Assembly: GCA_037446555.1 (NCBI GenBank)
Contig: JBBIIK010000001.1
Span: 223,895-287,894 of the forward strand
Reading direction: 5' to 3'
Length of the DNA stretch: 64,000 bases
Source of the DNA: JANWVO01 sp037446555
GTDB lineage: Bacteria > Acidobacteriota > Terriglobia > Bryobacterales > Bryobacteraceae
The translations under genes and the position numbers were made by a program. Shown here in pieces: positions 60,851-64,000 of the stretch. The notes below the pieces were generated by a model. The model was not told the DNA's origin and searched no databases. It saw only the letters and a list, made by a program, of their open reading frames with translations. Numbering within the stretch: position 1 is the first letter of the stretch; each line of letters starts with the position of its first letter.

Positions 60851-61489
60851 TCAGTCTCCTTCCCACAAGAGGTTCCACCGGCAAACTCCCACAAACCAGG
60901 GGTTGCCCGGCACGGGGCGCCAGCGAGGCTCGGGATGCGCGAGAAGCTGGCTGACCGCCGGACGACGGACTTCCCCGCGCCAGCCGCCATCCGGCCCCGT
61001 GTGATAGATCACGTATTCTTCGTTGGAAGGTTCGAACCGGCTTGTGCCCAGCCACGCCATGGCGTGCCACGAGGCGCCGTCCGGCGAGCGGTAAAACAGC
61101 AGGTCGCCGGGCCGGGCCGCCTCCAGACGGTTCGCCACGCGGCGGGTGCTGAACCGCATCAAGTGACGCGCGTCCGCGAAATGGCGCGGTCCGACCGCGG
61201 TGCCGAACAGCGCCGCTCCCTCAAACCGCGGCTCCGGATAGGGCGGCAGCCACGAATAACCCCACTGCCGCGCCCATTCGCGCGTGTGCGGCCGCAGCGC
61301 CTCGCGGTAGGCGAACCGCAACAGCGAGGAGCAATCCCGGATCTCCGCCGGAAGCTTCTCCACGTAATACAAAGACTCCGCCAGCCAGCAGAACCACAGC
61401 CGGAATGCTTCTTTTTCCACCGCCGCCCCCGATGCCCGGGCGGCAAAAAGCCCGCCGCCGCAGCCCGCAAGAAAACTCCTCCGCGTCAT
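60851..61489 (-). CDS. DUF1175 (YfaT-like) exported protein
   Basis: 212 residues. The start TRRSFLAGCGGGLFAARASG has a twin-arginine and a cysteine at position 10, so a Tat-exported lipoprotein is possible. The body matches DUF1175: RDCSSLLRFAYREALRPHTR contains a cysteine in an NlpC/P60-like position, GDLLFYRSPDGASWHAMAWL an aligned histidine, which resembles papain-like cell-wall peptidases (inference). It is three bases from the macroglobulin gene, the same pair seen in Proteobacteria. Confidence 0.82.
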   Translation of the reverse strand: MTRRSFLAGCGGGLFAARASGAAVEKEAFRLWFCWLAESLYYVEKLPAEIRDCSSLLRFAYREALRPHTREWARQWGYSWLPPYPEPRFEGAALFGTAVGPRHFADARHLMRFSTRRVANRLEAARPGDLLFYRSPDGASWHAMAWLGTSRFEPSNEEYVIYHTGPDGGWRGEVRRPAVSQLLAHPEPRWRPVPGNPWFVGVCRWNLLWEGD

Positions 61490-61623
61490 TTTTGTCCCAT
61501 CATGATACCCGCATCTGCGGCGGAACTGAAGGGCGGAAACAGAAGCTCGCTTTCCCGGAAGGAAAGGGCTTCCCGGCACTGCTAGAAGCGGGTCTCGCGG
61601 CCCCGGCCCCGGGGCGCGCACCG

Positions 61624-62901
<1,278 letters not shown>

Positions 62902-63073
62902 TGGCGTCGCTCCTTCCACCGGCCTTGCCGTGATCGTCCACCGCCAAGCCCGGCGGCTTCGAGCCTACCATGATCCGGCGAGCGCGGCGCCGGCCGGAGA
63001 GCACCTCGCTGCCTGCAGGCAAGAGCTTCCCCGCAAAGTATGGGGGACGGTCAACCCGCCCCCCAGCCCCGGT

Positions 63074-63873
63074 TCAACGGAACAACAGCGGCGCGAACTC
63101 TCGGAGGCACCGCCGCCATGTCAGCCATTCGTGAGCAGTGCGGGGCGAAACATAGTACACGTTGCGGATGCCGTTCTTTGTCAGCAGATCGCTGAACTCT
63201 TTCGTGCGCGGTCCTTCCTCCGAGCCGATGCCGAGGAAAAGGACCTTCACCTTCTTGTTGAACTCCTCGGGATTGGCGAACACTCCGTTGTGCGCAGTTT
63301 TGATATCGAAGCCCGGCCGCCACCCCGAACTCCCGCTGAATCCGCCAATGTAGGCGAACTTGTCGAGGTTGGCGAGCGTGGTCATGAACGTCTGCATTCC
63401 CCCCATCGAGAGCCCCGCCATTGCGCGGTTCTCCCGCCCCGGCAGCACGCGGTAAGAGCTTTCCACCATCGGAATCAGATCCTTGAGCATCATCTCGGTG
63501 AAAGCGGCGCCGGTGAAGGAGGCCAATCCTCCCCGCGCGGGCGCGGCAGCTCCAGGCTTGGCAGGCGCGGCGGCGGGCGGCGGGGAAGGCTGCGGCCACA
63601 GCCACCGCGCGTTGAAAATCGACCCGTCCTCCCCGGGCTTCACGGCGTTCAGATTGTCCATCACGACGATCATCGGCCGGGCTTTCTTCTCTGCGATCAG
63701 GTTGTCCAGGATCACATCCACGCGCCCCTGGTTGTGCCATCCCTGCTCGTTCTCCCCCCAGCCGTGCATCAAGTACAGCACCGGATAGCGCGCCCGTGGG
63801 TTCTTCTCATAGTCCGGCGGCGTGTACACATAAGCCCGGCGCCATTTCTGCGTTACCTGGGAGAAATACCACT
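63074..63873 (-). pseudogene. Esterase-family protein, 5' end removed by IS insertion
   Basis: Carries a PF00756-type serine esterase: PVLYLMHGWGENEQGWHNQG (oxyanion), MAGLSMGGMQTFMTTLANLD (nucleophile GLSMGG) and SPRTAHEWLTWRRCLREFAP (catalytic His). Coding begins mid-domain at WYFSQVTQKWRRAYVYTPPD; upstream DNA is the end of an IS element. The frame runs 20 residues into the IS, giving a false N-terminus. The signal peptide and N-terminus are lost or lie beyond the IS. A proline/alanine-rich insert (PQPSPPPAAAPAKPGAAAPA) lies mid-protein. Probably inactive. Confidence 0.75.
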
Positions 63874-64000
63874 TGTACCGCCCCCGATTTCTTGGACAGT
63901 TTTTTGAATTATCGTCATGCGGCAGGTTCGAGGGCAAGCAAGGCTTGGTGAGCCTGCCGCGGGGTCTGAAAGTGAAGCCTTTCGATCAGCCAGTGCTCGT
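63874..64000. mobile_element. IS3-family insertion sequence, one end only
   Basis: The end TGTACCGCCCCCGATTTC starts with TG and resembles IS911/IS2-group ends as I recall them (TGAACCGCCCCGGGTTTCC). 42 bases inside lies the C-terminus of a DDE transposase. The element disrupts the esterase gene and extends past the window edge, so its length and target duplication cannot be seen. Confidence 0.75.
63916..64000 (-). CDS. IS3-family transposase OrfB, C-terminal fragment
   Basis: The last 27 residues are readable: HWLIERLHFQTPRQAHQALL then ALEPAA and stop. The motif is typical of the rve/OrfB end in IS3 elements. The rest lies outside the window. Confidence 0.7.

Overview
The window is about 65% GC and comes from one high-GC, Gram-negative-type chromosome. 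The lineage is most likely Acidobacteriota, in the Solibacter/Bryobacter group. Lineage-typical content includes an acidobacterial-type VWFA protein, an SBBP beta-propeller protein, a DUF1080 lipase-like glycosidase, paired M16 peptidases and many secreted enzymes with Sec or Tat signals. This assignment rests on family recognition, not on a database search.

Layout. Positions 1-6.5 kb hold a truncated membrane HD-GYP protein, a sigma-54 activator overlapping a PilZ protein, an SBBP protein and an RND adaptor with no pump. 6.7-10.3 kb: a TPR protein, a decayed membrane protein, a lone nuoB coupled to pgeF, and a DksA-like protein. 10.3-10.9 kb is a hairpin-rich gap. 10.9-15.7 kb is a minus-strand operon: NUDIX, molybdopterin oxidoreductase, lipoprotein, polytopic membrane protein. 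15.8-20.5 kb: a frameshifted gene, an IscU-like scaffold, an M16 peptidase pair and a DUF1080 protein. 20.5-22.6 kb makes a 3-acetamido-3,6-dideoxyhexose (aminotransferase plus WxcM-type fusion). 22.7-25.0 kb is a CFA-synthase-like/FAD-reductase lipid pair. 25.0-27.7 kb is an IclR/HAD/DapA-like catabolic locus.

The most striking region is 29.2-29.9 kb. It has no credible ORF. It begins at a good sigma-70-type promoter and is closed end to end by a long helix (29244-29270 with 29810-29837), with many internal hairpins. It looks like a large structured RNA of about 600 nt that I cannot match to a known class. A 17-bp perfect inverted repeat follows directly.

30-43 kb carries an M1 peptidase, rhodanese, MetY, an ArnT-like glycosyltransferase, topA-dprA, and a glycosyltransferase coupled to a mechanosensitive-type membrane protein. 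44.9-52.8 kb is a nucleoside salvage operon (deaminases, purine and pyrimidine phosphorylases, NupC) preceded by SuhB, an Hfq-like protein, a VWFA protein and a MoaD-MoaE fusion. 52.8-61.5 kb groups a thioesterase, a minimal penicillin-binding transpeptidase, a SpoIID-metallopeptidase fusion, a macrodomain protein, an alpha-2-macroglobulin and a DUF1175 protein, which suggests an envelope defence or repair locus. The right edge has an enolase-superfamily enzyme and an esterase whose 5' end is cut off by an IS3-family element.

Three genes (7838-8584, 15839-16599, 42971-43951) contain frameshifts that break otherwise good protein sequences. They are either young pseudogenes or assembly indels.
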